Shown: positions 24,041 to 34,971 of the stretch, in pieces
Layout: each line of letters begins with the position of its first letter
Numbering within the stretch: position 1 is the first letter of the stretch
Assembly (NCBI GenBank): GCA_946413245.1
Contig: CAMKJS010000013.1
Coordinates: 1-53,636 of the forward strand
DNA from: an uncultured Clostridia bacterium
Lineage (GTDB): Bacteria > Bacillota > Clostridia > Christensenellales > Aristaeellaceae
Direction: 5' to 3'
DNA length: 53,636 nt
Notes under the pieces: model-generated
Seen by the model: the letters and a program-made list of their open reading frames with translations, nothing else
Databases searched by the model: none
Told to the model about the DNA's origin: nothing
Made by a program: the position numbers and the translations under genes

Positions 24041-27000
24041 ATGCGCGGAACGGTTCGTTGGCTTCGGTTTCTTCTTGTGACAGCGCTTATTTTCGGTATG
24101 CTGCTTCCTCTTCCTGCCGTAACGGCGGAAACGGAAGACGGCAACCTGATCTATAACGGGGATTTTTCCGTCATCGACGAGGACGGGATTCCGGAAGGCT
24201 GGTATACGGAAGCGTATATCGAGGATCCCGGTTATTCCGTCTTCAAAGTGGATCCCTCGGAAAAAAGGAACGGATCGAACGTCGTTTCCATTCAGAATAT
24301 CGCCCTCAACGACGCGCGGTTCGCACAGGTCGTGGAAGTGCTTCCGGAAACCGTATACCGGTTCTCAGGCGATATCCGGGCCGAGGACGTGCAGGAAGGC
24401 CACGGCGCGAACCTCAGTATCGAGGGGATGTATCTGTTCAGCGAAAAGGTTTACGACACGGACGGCGAGTGGCAGCATATCGAATGGTACGGGGAAACCG
24501 GTCCGGATCAGGAGGATGTGACCCTGTTCGTCCGTCTGGGCGGCTACAGCGGTGAAAGCATGGGGAAGGCCTGGTTCGCCGACATCCGGCTGGAAGAAGT
24601 GGAGGAAATTCCGGACGGCGTGATTCCGGATTCATGGTTCAAAGAGGAACGGGAACCCGCGGTATACGACGACGAGGACGAGACTGCTGACGAAGAGGAG
24701 GCGGGGCCCGCCTGGCCGTGGCTGCTGTGCCTCGGTATCGCCTATGCCTGCGCGGTCGTTCTGTTCGTCCGCGGAACCAGAGACGGCGCTGCCCTGAAAC
24801 CCGAAACGACCGTCGCGGACAAGCTGGCTGTTCCGCTGTTGTTCCTGTTCGCACTGATCGTCCGGATCATCGTGAGTGCCGTCTGCAAGGGGTATGACGT
24901 GGATGTCGGCTGCTTCCTGAGCTGGGGAGGCACCATGCTGACCTACGGCCCGACGCAGTTCTATCTGAACACCGGTTTCTGCGATTATCCGCCCGCCTAC
25001 ACCTATGTGCTGGGCCTCTGCAGCTTGCTCAGCAAGCTGACAGGCGCGTCGGACGCGCTCACCCGGGTCATCTTCCGGCTCATTCCGTCCATGTGCGACG
25101 TCGCCGCCTGCTGGATGATTTACAGAATCGGCATCAAGAACAGACTGGAGTCTAAACGTTGGATCTTCGCCGTTACCTTTCTGATGGCCCTGAATCCGGC
25201 CACGATCCTGAACAGCGCGGCCTGGGGACAGATGGACAGCGTTCTCTGCCTGCTGCTGCTGGCAGTCGCTCTGTACGCAGTCAACCGGAAATGGGAGTTC
25301 GCGCTGCCGCTCTATATGCTGTCCGTCCTCGTAAAACCTCAGGCGCTGATGCTGGGCTTTCTGGGGCTTGCGGCACTGATTCTCGCCTGGATCCGGGAAC
25401 CTGACCGGCGCAAATCCATCCTGAAAGGCCTCGGAATCAGCCTGGCGGTTTTTGCCGTGATCGTGATCCCCTTCAGCATCGGGCAGCCTCTTGACTGGCT
25501 TTATCAGCTGTACGCCTCCACGCTCAGCTCCTATCCCTACGCAGTTCTGAACACTGTCAACCTGTTCTACCTGCTGAACGGAAACTGGGTGAAAACCGCG
25601 GAGCCGGCCAACCTGTTTGCGCCGATCATTCTCCTGCTGATTTCCTGTGGCTGGGGTGTCCTGTGGCTGCTCCGGGGCAAAAGCCGTTTCCGTTTTTGGT
25701 GGATCGAGCTGTCCCTGTCCGGGGCCTTTGCCGCGGCTTTCCTGGTTTTCACGATCATCCGCGCAAACTGGGGTATTGTGGGAGCTTTGTCCATGGCCTT
25801 CGCGTTTATGATCGTTCTTTCCCTGTACATCCGGAAGGGAGATCTGAAGTTCCTTCCGTATTGTGGCGCGCTGCTGTTCATCCTGCTTTACGTGCTCGGG
25901 GTCAAGATGCATGAGCGCTATATCTTCCCGGCCGTTTTCCTGCTTCCCGCCGCCTGGATGATCCATCGGGATCGCAGGATTCTGTGGGTGACGGCGGCGA
26001 TCTCCGCTACGACCCTGATCAGTGAAGGAATTATTCTGGACAACTGCATCCGGCTGGGGGCTACCCTGGGACACTTAAACAACGATACTGTTCTTCTTGC
26101 TGACATACTCAGCGTAGTGAACATTCTGGCGACGCTATACGCCGCCTGGCTCGGTCTTGAAATCTGCCTGGAAAGAAGCCCGAAGGAAATTCCCGTTGCC
26201 GCCGCTCTTTTCCCGGTCAGAACCGTTTCGCGGGTTCGCTCGCCGCTGGATTACGCTCCGGATTCCCGCCTGCGCTGGTCGCTCCGGGATTCGGTGATTC
26301 TCGGCGCCATCGTTCTTGTTTATTCCGTCATCAGTCTCACCACCCTGGGCAGCACAAAGGCCCCGCAGACCGCCTGGACCTCCAGCGGATATGACGAAAG
26401 CGTGATTCTGGATACCGGCGAACACGAAGGGCCTGTTACCGTGCTGTATTTCGCGCAGGTCAGCCGGTACGATTTTTCCGTGGCGGAAAGCGACGACATG
26501 CAGGGATGGTCTGAGGAGCACTATGCCGAGATGAATCAGGGACAGTGCTGGAGATGGAAATATGTCACGGAATCCTGGGAAACCTCGGACGGGGAGCGCC
26601 GGTATTCCAATTCCCGCATGGATGACGTCATCCGCTTTACCGGCAGATATCTGCGCATCTCCGCGCACCAGATCGGTCTGGCGCTGAACGAGATTCTCGT
26701 CCGGGATGAAGCCGGACAGATTCTTCCGGTGACGGTCGTGGAACGGATCGGCGGCACTCCTGATTCCGAGCTCTATTCCGATCCTTCCTTGCTGCTGGAT
26801 GAACAGGACACGCTGGAAGCGCTGCCCAGCTGGTTCCCGACCGCGTCCGAAGAGGGCGGGGAAGACATCCCGCAGCCCAGCTGGTGGAACAGCACCTATT
26901 TCGACGAGATTTATCACGCGCGCACCGGCTTTGAATTCCTGCACGGAACGTCTCCGTATGAAACGACCCATCCGCCTCTGGGAAAGGTGCTGATGAGCTT

Positions 27001-28252
27001 CTGCATCTCGGTGTTCGGAATGACCCCCTTCGGCTGGCGCTTTGCCGGCGCTCTGGCCGGGATTCTGATGCTTCCGGGCATGTACCTGTTCGCGAAGCAG
27101 CTGACCGGCAAAACGCTGCTGGCGTCCTTTGCCTGCGGGTTTATGGCGCTGGACTGCATGCACCTGACGCAGACCCAGATTGCCACCATCGACAGCTTCC
27201 CCGTGCTGTTCATTCTCTTCGCGTTCTTCTTCATGCTGCGCTTCATGCAGCTGAATATCCTGACGGAGAAGCCGGCCCGCGTTCTGACGAATCTGTTCCT
27301 CAGCGGCCTGTTCATGGGCTTCTCCATCGCGAGCAAGTGGATCGGCGTCTATGCCGGGGCCGGCCTGGCGGTGCTGTTCTTCTGGCACTGCCTGCGCCAT
27401 ATCCGGCTGTGCGGGGAAGCGGAAATCCTGGCGGCCGGCCAGACATGCAGTCCGGAAGAAAAAAAGAAGCTGGCTCCCTATCTGAAAACAAAGTCTTCCA
27501 GGCAGTCTCCCGGCATCCGGAAAACTATGATTCTCTGCGCCTGGTGCGTGCTGTTTTTCGTTCTGATTCCGCTGACGATTTATCTGCTGAGCTATGTACC
27601 GTACTTCGCTTACGACAAAAGTATCCACTCTTTCGGCGATTATCTCCGGGCCGTATGGAGAGCCCAGGAAGGGATGTTCAACTATCACAGCATCAAGGGC
27701 CTGGGAATGGATCATCCGTTCTATTCTCCCTGGTGGGAGTGGCCGATTATTGGAAAGCCGATGTATTACGCTTCGGAACAGTATCTGCCGGATCACGGGC
27801 TGCATTACAGCATCTTCTGCTTCGGAAACCCGGTTGTCTGGTTCGGCGGTCTTGCCGCGGTCGCCTGCTGCCTGGTTCTTCATCTTCTGGGGAAAAGGTA
27901 TGCCGTGGAAGGCAGGAATTCATCCGTCTGGCATCTTTTCAGCGACAGCTTTGACGGCCGGTACGGCATTGTGCTGATCGGGCTGCTGGCCCAGTATCTG
28001 CCCTGGATGCTTGTGCCCCGCGGAACCTATATCTACCATTATTTCGCGAGCGTTCCGTTCCTGATTCTGGCGTGCGTCCTGGCTCTGAACGCGTTTACGG
28101 AAAAATTTGAGAAGCCGGGCAGGATGCTGACCGTTCTGCTGCTTGCTCTCGCCGCTGTTTTCTTTATCATTTTCTTCCCCTATGCCAGCGGAATCCTGGC
28201 GCCCTCGTCCTGGATGGACATCGGAAAGAATATCCTGTCGATCTGGTATTAG
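24041..28252 (+). CDS. Large two-module membrane glycosyltransferase (GT-C/PMT fold)
   Basis: The 1403-residue protein appears to be a fusion. A signal peptide (1-28) leads to a carbohydrate-binding-like beta domain (about 35-190, NLIYNGDFSV). Module 1 is a multispanning GT-C mannosyltransferase-like region (about 255-715; CDYPPAYTYVLGLC, NPATILNSAAWGQMDS). A second extracytoplasmic beta domain (about 775-900) resembles a discoidin-type fold. Module 2 is a PMT/GT39-like transferase (about 925-1400; STYFDEIYHARTGFEFLHG and YETTHPPLGKVL, with the acidic DE pair expected for catalysis). GT-C enzymes transfer sugars from polyprenyl-phosphate donors outside the membrane. The substrate is unknown. 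It sits between yraN and comM, where other Bacillota have no such gene. Confidence 0.82.
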   Translation: MRGTVRWLRFLLVTALIFGMLLPLPAVTAETEDGNLIYNGDFSVIDEDGIPEGWYTEAYIEDPGYSVFKVDPSEKRNGSNVVSIQNIALNDARFAQVVEVLPETVYRFSGDIRAEDVQEGHGANLSIEGMYLFSEKVYDTDGEWQHIEWYGETGPDQEDVTLFVRLGGYSGESMGKAWFADIRLEEVEEIPDGVIPDSWFKEEREPAVYDDEDETADEEEAGPAWPWLLCLGIAYACAVVLFVRGTRDGAALKPETTVADKLAVPLLFLFALIVRIIVSAVCKGYDVDVGCFLSWGGTMLTYGPTQFYLNTGFCDYPPAYTYVLGLCSLLSKLTGASDALTRVIFRLIPSMCDVAACWMIYRIGIKNRLESKRWIFAVTFLMALNPATILNSAAWGQMDSVLCLLLLAVALYAVNRKWEFALPLYMLSVLVKPQALMLGFLGLAALILAWIREPDRRKSILKGLGISLAVFAVIVIPFSIGQPLDWLYQLYASTLSSYPYAVLNTVNLFYLLNGNWVKTAEPANLFAPIILLLISCGWGVLWLLRGKSRFRFWWIELSLSGAFAAAFLVFTIIRANWGIVGALSMAFAFMIVLSLYIRKGDLKFLPYCGALLFILLYVLGVKMHERYIFPAVFLLPAAWMIHRDRRILWVTAAISATTLISEGIILDNCIRLGATLGHLNNDTVLLADILSVVNILATLYAAWLGLEICLERSPKEIPVAAALFPVRTVSRVRSPLDYAPDSRLRWSLRDSVILGAIVLVYSVISLTTLGSTKAPQTAWTSSGYDESVILDTGEHEGPVTVLYFAQVSRYDFSVAESDDMQGWSEEHYAEMNQGQCWRWKYVTESWETSDGERRYSNSRMDDVIRFTGRYLRISAHQIGLALNEILVRDEAGQILPVTVVERIGGTPDSELYSDPSLLLDEQDTLEALPSWFPTASEEGGEDIPQPSWWNSTYFDEIYHARTGFEFLHGTSPYETTHPPLGKVLMSFCISVFGMTPFGWRFAGALAGILMLPGMYLFAKQLTGKTLLASFACGFMALDCMHLTQTQIATIDSFPVLFILFAFFFMLRFMQLNILTEKPARVLTNLFLSGLFMGFSIASKWIGVYAGAGLAVLFFWHCLRHIRLCGEAEILAAGQTCSPEEKKKLAPYLKTKSSRQSPGIRKTMILCAWCVLFFVLIPLTIYLLSYVPYFAYDKSIHSFGDYLRAVWRAQEGMFNYHSIKGLGMDHPFYSPWWEWPIIGKPMYYASEQYLPDHGLHYSIFCFGNPVVWFGGLAAVACCLVLHLLGKRYAVEGRNSSVWHLFSDSFDGRYGIVLIGLLAQYLPWMLVPRGTYIYHYFASVPFLILACVLALNAFTEKFEKPGRMLTVLLLALAAVFFIIFFPYASGILAPSSWMDIGKNILSIWY

Positions 28253-28270
28253 GGGGGAGCGTGAAACACC

Positions 28271-29821
28271 TTGAATGAGATCATCTCGAGAACGCTCAGC
28301 TTCGGGGTCAGCGGTGTAAACGGGTTTCCTGTGCACGTCGAGGTGTTCGGGATCAACGGGATGCCCGGCATGGAAATCATCGGCCTGCCTGATGTTTCCG
28401 TCCGCGAGAGCAGAGACCGGGTCAATGCCGCCATCATCAACAGCGGAAGACAGATGCATCCCCGTAGAATCACCATCAACCTCGCTCCCGCTGATCTGAA
28501 GAAGGAAGGCCCGTCCTTCGACCTGCCGATTGCCGTCGGGGTTCTGACCGCGAACGGAGAGCTGATTCCATCCGCGGATTACGATCCCGATACCACAGCC
28601 ATCTTCGGAGAACTGAGCCTGACCGGAGAGGTGCAGCCGATTCGCGGCGCGCTGCCGATGGTCATCAGCGCGAAGGAACACGGCGTCCGGAATGTGATTC
28701 TGCCCGCGCAAAACGCCCGGGAAGCCGCCTGTATTGAAGGAATCACGATTCTGCCTGTGAGTCATCTCCGGGAAGTGATCGAACATCTGGAAGGGAAATG
28801 CCCCATTCCGCCTCAGAGCCAGATTCCCTTTGAAGAGCTTCGGAACAACGTCGCTCCTGCGGCGGACATGTCCCAGATCAAAGGGCAGCTCGGCGCGCGC
28901 AGGGCGCTGGAGGTCGCTGCCGCAGGCGGACACAACATGCTGATGATCGGCGTTCCGGGCAGCGGAAAAACCATGCTGGCCAGATGCCTTCCCGGTATTC
29001 TTCCGCCGATGAGTTTTGAGGAAGCGCTGGAAACCACCCGCATTCATTCCATTTGCGGGAAACTGAACTCCGGCGGCGGCCTGATGGTCACGCGGCCGTT
29101 CTGCGCTCCGCACCACAGCGCTTCGGTAGCCAGCCTGGTGGGCGGGGGACAGAACGCCCGTCCCGGGGAGGTTTCCCTCGCGCACAACGGGGTTCTGTTT
29201 CTGGACGAGCTGCCGGAATTCAGCCGCAGCGTGCTGGAAGCGCTGCGGCAGCCGCTGGAAGACGGGGTCGTCTCGGTAAACAGAGTCAAAAACCAGGCGC
29301 AGTATCAGTCCTCCTTTATGCTGGTGGCCGCCATGAACCCGTGCCCCTGCGGTTACTACGGCAGTAAAAACAGGGCGTGCCGGTGTACGCCGAATGAGAT
29401 CAGACGCTATCTGGACAGGATTTCCGGCCCGCTGCTGGACCGGATTGACATCCAGATGGAAGTGGACGCTGTCCCGGTCAGCGAGATTCAGCAGTCCGGC
29501 GACGCCGAGCCCAGCAGTTCGGTGGCGGAGCGGGTCCGGGAAGCGAGAACGGTTCAGATGAACCGGTACCGCGGCACCGGGCTGCACAGCAACGCGCAGC
29601 TGAAAAACCAGGAAATCCGCAGGTACTGCCGGATGACGTCCGAAGCGGAGCAGCTGCTTCGCGCCGCGGTGGAATCCATGCACATGAGCATGCGTGCTCA
29701 TCAGCGGATTCTGAAGGTAGCGCGCACCATCGCGGATCTGGATCATCAGGAGACCATTCAGGCGCAGCATCTGGCCGAAGCCGTCCAATACCGTGAGCTG
29801 GATCAGAAATACTGGAGTTGA
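28271..29821 (+). CDS. comM: YifB/ComM-family Mg-chelatase-like AAA+ ATPase
   Basis: The 516-residue protein has an N-terminal Lon-protease-like fold domain (about 1-170, INGMPGMEIIGLPDVSVRES), then an AAA+ domain with Walker A GVPGSGKTMLARCLPG and Walker B LFLDELPEF. A cysteine-rich loop NPCPCGYYGSKNRACRC follows, then a C-terminal Mg-chelatase domain. ComM is a hexameric helicase that helps branch migration of DNA during natural transformation. The start is TTG at 28271, 13 bases after GGGGGGAG; an ATG four bases later is out of frame. dprA follows after 6 bases. Confidence 0.95.
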   Translation: MNEIISRTLSFGVSGVNGFPVHVEVFGINGMPGMEIIGLPDVSVRESRDRVNAAIINSGRQMHPRRITINLAPADLKKEGPSFDLPIAVGVLTANGELIPSADYDPDTTAIFGELSLTGEVQPIRGALPMVISAKEHGVRNVILPAQNAREAACIEGITILPVSHLREVIEHLEGKCPIPPQSQIPFEELRNNVAPAADMSQIKGQLGARRALEVAAAGGHNMLMIGVPGSGKTMLARCLPGILPPMSFEEALETTRIHSICGKLNSGGGLMVTRPFCAPHHSASVASLVGGGQNARPGEVSLAHNGVLFLDELPEFSRSVLEALRQPLEDGVVSVNRVKNQAQYQSSFMLVAAMNPCPCGYYGSKNRACRCTPNEIRRYLDRISGPLLDRIDIQMEVDAVPVSEIQQSGDAEPSSSVAERVREARTVQMNRYRGTGLHSNAQLKNQEIRRYCRMTSEAEQLLRAAVESMHMSMRAHQRILKVARTIADLDHQETIQAQHLAEAVQYRELDQKYWS

Positions 29822-29827
29822 GTATTC

Positions 29828-30949
29828 ATGCCGAAATGCTTCGAAGAAAAAGTATTCTGCGCCTGGATGGCCGGCGCGATGCTGAGCTCTTCCTCGGCGC
29901 AGCAGGCGCTGCGGCATTTTGGCGGCGCTGCGGCGGTGTATGCCGCGGTCCGGAAAGACGACCCGGATCTGAAGGAGATTTTTTCCGCCCAGGAACTGCA
30001 GCGGCTGACCGGGCTTTCCTCAGACCGGCATCTGGGAACGCTGGAGGACAGGCTGAACTGCTTTTCAATTTCCGTTCTGTCCTTCCTGGACGAAGCGTAT
30101 CCGGTCGTACTGCTGAATTATGACGATCCCCCCTGCGTGCTTTTTTATCAGGGTGATATCGGCTGCCTGCGTTCTGACAGAACGCTTTCCATGGTCGGAA
30201 GCCGCCGCGCTTCCTGGTCCGGTATCCGGGCGGCAAAAGACATCGCGGGGGAACTGAGCCGGCATCGCGTTCAGATCGTCAGCGGGCTGGCCTACGGGAT
30301 CGACACCGCCGCGCATCAGGGATGCATCGCCGGAGGAAGCCCCACCGTCGCGATCCTCGGCTGCGGGCTGGATATCGATTATCCATCTGGCAACGCACAG
30401 CTCAAAAAAGAAATCCTGCTGCACGGAGGCCTTCTGCTTTCTGAATTCGCGCCGGGAGAACAGCCCCTCGGATGGCATTTCCCGTACCGGAACCGGATCA
30501 TCAGCGGGCTGAGCCGGGCCGTCGTGCTGATGGAGGCCAAAATACGGAGCGGAAGCCTTACGACCGTCCAACACGCCCTGAATCAGGGGAAGGATGTGTT
30601 CGTGTATCCCGGCGATCCGGCCTCGGAGCAATTCAGCGGAAACCGGCTGCTGCTTCGGGAAGGCGCCAGATACTTCACGACAGCCGGAGACATCCTGGAG
30701 GATATGAACTGGCTTGACAATCAGGCTGAAGTAAGGCAAAATAGCGAAGGCGCGGCGCCGGAATCTTCGCTGACGCCAACGGAAAAAAGGATTCTGAACG
30801 TTCTGAAGCCGGGAATTCTGAGCTTTGAACAGATCTGCGCGGAGACAGGGATCGCACCCCGGGAGATGATGAGCGCGCTGACCATGCTTCAGATTCACGG
30901 ATTGGTGGAAGCTCTTCCGGGAAAAAACTATCAAAAGAAAGTCAGATAA
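29828..30949 (+). CDS. dprA: DNA-processing protein DprA (Smf)
   Basis: The 373-residue protein protects incoming single-stranded DNA and loads RecA during transformation. A SAM-like N-terminal region is followed by the Rossmann-like DprA core: MVGSRRASWSGIRAAKDIAG, IVSGLAYGIDTAAHQGCI, GCGLDIDYP and RSGSLTTVQHALNQGKDVFV. A C-terminal winged-helix-like domain (about 315-365, EICAETGIAPREMMSAL without its first residues quoted) follows. It lies directly after comM and before topA, the common Bacillota order. Presence of both genes suggests DNA uptake capacity, but no com pilus genes are in the window. Confidence 0.95.
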   Translation: MPKCFEEKVFCAWMAGAMLSSSSAQQALRHFGGAAAVYAAVRKDDPDLKEIFSAQELQRLTGLSSDRHLGTLEDRLNCFSISVLSFLDEAYPVVLLNYDDPPCVLFYQGDIGCLRSDRTLSMVGSRRASWSGIRAAKDIAGELSRHRVQIVSGLAYGIDTAAHQGCIAGGSPTVAILGCGLDIDYPSGNAQLKKEILLHGGLLLSEFAPGEQPLGWHFPYRNRIISGLSRAVVLMEAKIRSGSLTTVQHALNQGKDVFVYPGDPASEQFSGNRLLLREGARYFTTAGDILEDMNWLDNQAEVRQNSEGAAPESSLTPTEKRILNVLKPGILSFEQICAETGIAPREMMSALTMLQIHGLVEALPGKNYQKKVR

Positions 30950-30981
30950 GATGCTGACGATCAATTCGGAGGGTTGTTGAA

Positions 30982-33102
30982 ATGCCGACTGCAAAACAAA
31001 AGCTTGTGATTGTGGAGTCTCCGGCGAAAGCCCGCACCATCAGCAGGTACCTGGGGAAAGGATATAAAGTGGAGGCTTCCCAGGGCCATGTGTGCGATTT
31101 GCCGAAAAGCCAGCTCGGAATCGATCCGGACAATGATTTTGAGCTGAAATATATCACAATCCGCGGCCGCGGCGAAATCCTGAGCCGGATCCGTAAAGAA
31201 GCTCACAACGCTTCACAGATCTATTTCGCCACCGACCCTGACCGGGAAGGGGAGGCCATCAGCTGGCATCTGTATCACGTGCTGAACGTCAACGAGGCAA
31301 AAGCCTGCCGGATTGAGTTTAACGAAGTGACCAAAAAGGCCGTGCAGGCCGCCATCAAGCACCCCCGGAAGCTGGACATGGGCCGGATTAACGCGCAGCA
31401 GGCCAGGCGTGCCCTGGACCGGCTTGTCGGATACAAAATCAGTCCGCTGCTCTGGGTGAAGATTAAAAAAGGGCTTTCCGCCGGACGGGTGCAAAGCGTA
31501 GCCACCCGGATGGTGGTGGACAGGGAAAACGAAATTCAGGCCTTCGTTCCGGAAGAATACTGGGAGATTTCCGCGGACTGCTCCGTTTCCGTGAAAAGCA
31601 GGAAATATCCGTTTACCGCGAAGCTGAATACGGTGGACGGGGAAAAGGTTCAGATCACCGGGGAGGAACAGGCGAACGGCATTCTGAAGCTGATTGAGTC
31701 CGAATCCTTTACGGTCTCGGACGTCCGCAAAAAGGAACGGCGGAAAATGCCGGCCCCGCCCTTTACCACCTCCAGCCTGCAGCAGGAAGCCAGCCGGAAG
31801 CTGAATTTCACCACCTCCAGAACCATGCAGGTCGTTCAGCAGCTGTATGAGGGAATCGAACTGGCGGGAGAAGGAACCCAGGGCCTTGTTACGTATATCC
31901 GTACGGACAGCGTCCGGATCAGCAGCGAAGCGATGGACGCGCTGAGATCCTTCATACCCGAGCACTACGGGCCGGAATTCCTTCCCGCGGAGAAGAACGA
32001 ATACAAAGGCCGGAAAAACGCGCAGGACGCCCACGAGGCCATCCGCCCTACGGACGTCACCCGCACGCCGGAAAGCATCAAAGGTTCTCTCAGCCGGGAG
32101 CAGTTCCAGCTGTACCGGCTGATCTACAACCGCTTCGTCGCCAGCCAGATGGCTCCCGCCGTATATCAGACCCTGACCGCGGATCTTTCCGGGAGCCGGG
32201 TTTCGCTGCGGTTCTACGGAGAGCACAAGGTCTTCGCGGGCTTTACGTCCCTGTACGAAGAGGGAACGGACGAGCAGGTCGACACGATGGAAACGGCGCT
32301 TCCTCCGCTGGAGGCAAAACAGCCCGTAACCATATCCGGAACGAACGGAAGCCAGCACTTTACGCAGCCGCCGAGCCGGTTCACGGAAGCAAGCCTCGTG
32401 CGGACGCTGGAGGAAAACGGCATCGGCCGGCCCTCCACCTACGCGCCTACGATCTCCACCATCATCTCGCGGGGGTACGTATCCCGGGAGAAGAAGCGGC
32501 TGTATCCCACCGAGCTGGGCATTATGGTGACCCAGATGATGGAAACCTATTTTAAGGAAATCGTGGATACGGATTTCACTGCGAACATGGAAACCCAGCT
32601 GGACGAAGTAGAGGAAGGAAAGCTGGACTGGAAGGAAGTTCTGCGGGAATTTTATCCTGCCTTCGAAGATACCCTGAAGCTGGCGGAGCAGGAGATCGAC
32701 CGGGTCACCATTCAGGATGAAGTCAGCGACGTCATCTGTGACCAGTGCGGAAGCAGAATGGTCTATAAGATGGGGCGGTACGGAAAATTCCTGGCCTGCC
32801 CGAATTTCCCGGCCTGCCGGAATACGAAGCCGGTTCTGAACTATATTGACGCGCCGTGCCCGAAGTGCGGAAAGAAGCTGCTGGAAAAGACCAGCAAGAA
32901 GAACCGCCGCTTTTTCGGATGCGAGGGATATCCGGACTGCGATTTTGTGAGCTGGGAAAAGCCTGTGCCGAAGTCCTGTCCCAAGTGCGGCCAGTACATG
33001 GTGGAAAAGCGGAACGGCAGGGGCGACCTGCTTTATCTGTGCTCCAACGGAAACTGCCGCTATAAGGAGCTTGCGCCTGAAGAGGAAAACACGGATGAAT
33101 GA
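30982..33102 (+). CDS. topA: DNA topoisomerase I
   Basis: The 706-residue type IA topoisomerase relaxes negative supercoils. The TOPRIM domain starts [20 protein letters not shown] and has the metal site [13 protein letters not shown]. The catalytic tyrosine is Tyr305 in [10 protein letters not shown]. The C-terminus has three four-cysteine zinc ribbons: CDQCGSRM...[15 protein letters not shown]...CEGYPDC and CPKCGQYM...CSNGNC. The ATG follows GGAGGG by 9 bases. It overlaps trmFO by 8 bases, as expected for a coupled pair. Confidence 0.97.
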   Translation: MPTAKQKLVIVESPAKARTISRYLGKGYKVEASQGHVCDLPKSQLGIDPDNDFELKYITIRGRGEILSRIRKEAHNASQIYFATDPDREGEAISWHLYHVLNVNEAKACRIEFNEVTKKAVQAAIKHPRKLDMGRINAQQARRALDRLVGYKISPLLWVKIKKGLSAGRVQSVATRMVVDRENEIQAFVPEEYWEISADCSVSVKSRKYPFTAKLNTVDGEKVQITGEEQANGILKLIESESFTVSDVRKKERRKMPAPPFTTSSLQQEASRKLNFTTSRTMQVVQQLYEGIELAGEGTQGLVTYIRTDSVRISSEAMDALRSFIPEHYGPEFLPAEKNEYKGRKNAQDAHEAIRPTDVTRTPESIKGSLSREQFQLYRLIYNRFVASQMAPAVYQTLTADLSGSRVSLRFYGEHKVFAGFTSLYEEGTDEQVDTMETALPPLEAKQPVTISGTNGSQHFTQPPSRFTEASLVRTLEENGIGRPSTYAPTISTIISRGYVSREKKRLYPTELGIMVTQMMETYFKEIVDTDFTANMETQLDEVEEGKLDWKEVLREFYPAFEDTLKLAEQEIDRVTIQDEVSDVICDQCGSRMVYKMGRYGKFLACPNFPACRNTKPVLNYIDAPCPKCGKKLLEKTSKKNRRFFGCEGYPDCDFVSWEKPVPKSCPKCGQYMVEKRNGRGDLLYLCSNGNCRYKELAPEEENTDE

Positions 33103-34414
33103 GATCAAAGCGACGGTCGTGGGCGGCGGCCTGGCAGGTTCCGAGGCGGCCTGGCAGCTGGCTGAACGCGGCGTTCAGGTATCCCTGATCGAAATGAAGC
33201 CGGGCAAAAAAACGCCGGCGCACCACGCGAACGGGCTGGCTGAGCTCGTTTGCTCCAACAGCTTCCGCAGCAACCGTCTGAGCAACGCCGTGGGCCTGCT
33301 GAAGGAAGAAATGCGCCGTTTTCACTCCCTTGTCATGGAAGCCGCTGACGCCACGAGCGTGCCGGCGGGAGGCGCCCTGGCGGTGGACCGGAATTCTTTC
33401 TCTGCCTATATAACCAAAGCGGTCTGCGCTCATCCGCGGATCGAAATGATTGAGGAAGAGGTTTCCTCGATTCCTTCGGGTCCTGTGATTATTGCCACAG
33501 GACCTTTAACCACGGAAAAGCTTTCTGAACAGATTTCCTCTCTTCCCGGGCTGAAAAATCTGCATTTTTACGACGCTGCCGCCCCGATCGTCACAAAGGA
33601 TTCACTGAATTTGGACAGAATGTTCAGACTCAGCAGATATGATCGTGGTGAGGATTACCTGAACTGTCCGATGACCCGCGAGGAATACGACCGGTTCATC
33701 GACGCCCTGCTGACCGCGGAAACGGCGGAAGTACACGGATTCGAGGAAAGCAGCGTCTTTGAGGGCTGCATGCCGATCGAAAGCATGGCGCGGCGGGGGA
33801 GAATGGTCCCCGCCTTCGGACCGATGAAGCCGGTGGGGCTGAAGGATCCGCGAACGGGAAGGGAGCCCTTCGCCGTGCTGCAGCTTCGTCAGGATGACGC
33901 CGCCGATACCCTCTATAATCTGGTGGGCTTTCAGACGCGGCTCCGGTTCGGCGAGCAGAAGCGGGTGTTCAGCCTGATTCCCGGGCTTGAGAATGCTGAA
34001 TTCGCCCGGTACGGCGTCATGCACCGCAACACGTTCCTGTCCAGTCCCGGCTTCCTGAACGCCCGGTTCGAAATGATCGGCCGGAAACAGTGTTACTTCG
34101 CGGGGCAGATGACGGGCGTGGAAGGATATGTCGAAAGCGCCGCCAGCGGGCTCGTGGCCGGGATCTCTCTCGCGAACGATCTGACAGGGCGGTCCTCCCT
34201 CAGCCTTCCCGGATGCACGGCCCTGGGCGCCATGGGGAGATATGTTTCCACGCCCAACAGTCACTTTCAGCCGATGAACTGCACCTTCGGCCTGATCGAT
34301 CCTCTGCCGGACGCAAGAAAAATCCGGAACAAGCAGCTGCGGTATGAGGCCGTTTCAAAAAGAGCGCTGGAGGAAATCGACCGAATCGTCCAAACCATGA
34401 ATCAGGAGGAATGA
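33095..34414 (+). CDS. trmFO: Methylenetetrahydrofolate-tRNA-(uracil-5-)-methyltransferase TrmFO
   Basis: The 439-residue flavoprotein makes m5U54 in the tRNA T-loop, using methylene-THF as carbon donor. The FAD site is [20 protein letters not shown] at the N-terminus, followed by [17 protein letters not shown], and a long GidA-like body with [18 protein letters not shown] near the C-terminus. The ATG at 33095 sits inside the end of topA; the slightly longer frame from 33071 is less likely. hslV follows after three bases. Confidence 0.96.
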   Translation: MNEIKATVVGGGLAGSEAAWQLAERGVQVSLIEMKPGKKTPAHHANGLAELVCSNSFRSNRLSNAVGLLKEEMRRFHSLVMEAADATSVPAGGALAVDRNSFSAYITKAVCAHPRIEMIEEEVSSIPSGPVIIATGPLTTEKLSEQISSLPGLKNLHFYDAAAPIVTKDSLNLDRMFRLSRYDRGEDYLNCPMTREEYDRFIDALLTAETAEVHGFEESSVFEGCMPIESMARRGRMVPAFGPMKPVGLKDPRTGREPFAVLQLRQDDAADTLYNLVGFQTRLRFGEQKRVFSLIPGLENAEFARYGVMHRNTFLSSPGFLNARFEMIGRKQCYFAGQMTGVEGYVESAASGLVAGISLANDLTGRSSLSLPGCTALGAMGRYVSTPNSHFQPMNCTFGLIDPLPDARKIRNKQLRYEAVSKRALEEIDRIVQTMNQEE

Positions 34415-34417
34415 AAT

Positions 34418-34957
34418 ATGCCCGGTATGTTTAAGGGAACAACGATCTGCGCGGTTCGGCGGAACGGCGAAATCGCCATCGCCGGAGACGGGCAGGTCAC
34501 GATGGGAGAGAACACCATCTTCAAGACCACCGCGCGCAAGGTGCGTCGCCTGTACCACGGGCAAGTCGCCGTCGGCTTTGCCGGTTCCGTATCCGACGCT
34601 TTCGCCCTTTGCGAAAAGTTTGAGGAAAAGCTCGTTCAGTGCAACGGCAATCTGGAGAAAGCGGCTGTTCAGCTGGCACAGACCTGGCGCGGCGATCAGG
34701 TGATGCGTCAGCTGGAATCCATGATGATCGTCGCGGACAAAAACAGTCTGCTGATAATCAGCGGCACGGGCGAGGTGATTGATCCGGACGGCGGGATCGC
34801 CGCCATCGGGTCCGGCGGCAACTATGCCCTGGCCGCTGCCCGGGCACTCATGGAAAATACGGAACTCAGCGCGGGAGAGATTGCGGAGAAAGCGCTGCAC
34901 ATCGCGGCGAGCATATGCGTTTTTACCAACGACAATATTATTGTCGAAGTCGTGTAA
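34418..34957 (+). CDS. hslV: ATP-dependent protease subunit HslV (ClpQ)
   Basis: The 179-residue N-terminal-nucleophile peptidase forms the proteolytic core of HslUV. The sequence starts [20 protein letters not shown], so a threonine (Thr8) should become the active N-terminus after propeptide removal. The alternative ATG at 34427 gives a shorter propeptide. [20 protein letters not shown] and the closing TNDNIIVEV are typical. The ATG at 34418 follows AGGAGG. In B. subtilis a recombinase gene (codV) lies between trmFO and clpQ; here they are adjacent. Confidence 0.96.
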   Translation: MPGMFKGTTICAVRRNGEIAIAGDGQVTMGENTIFKTTARKVRRLYHGQVAVGFAGSVSDAFALCEKFEEKLVQCNGNLEKAAVQLAQTWRGDQVMRQLESMMIVADKNSLLIISGTGEVIDPDGGIAAIGSGGNYALAAARALMENTELSAGEIAEKALHIAASICVFTNDNIIVEVV

Positions 34958-34971
34958 GCAGGAGGAATGAC

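Noticed and set aside
26135-27883. Long minus-strand open frame (582 codons) opposite the double glycosyltransferase
   Set aside because: Same reason: low-complexity Gln/Arg/Gly-rich translation, no ribosome site, and a well-supported membrane protein on the plus strand.
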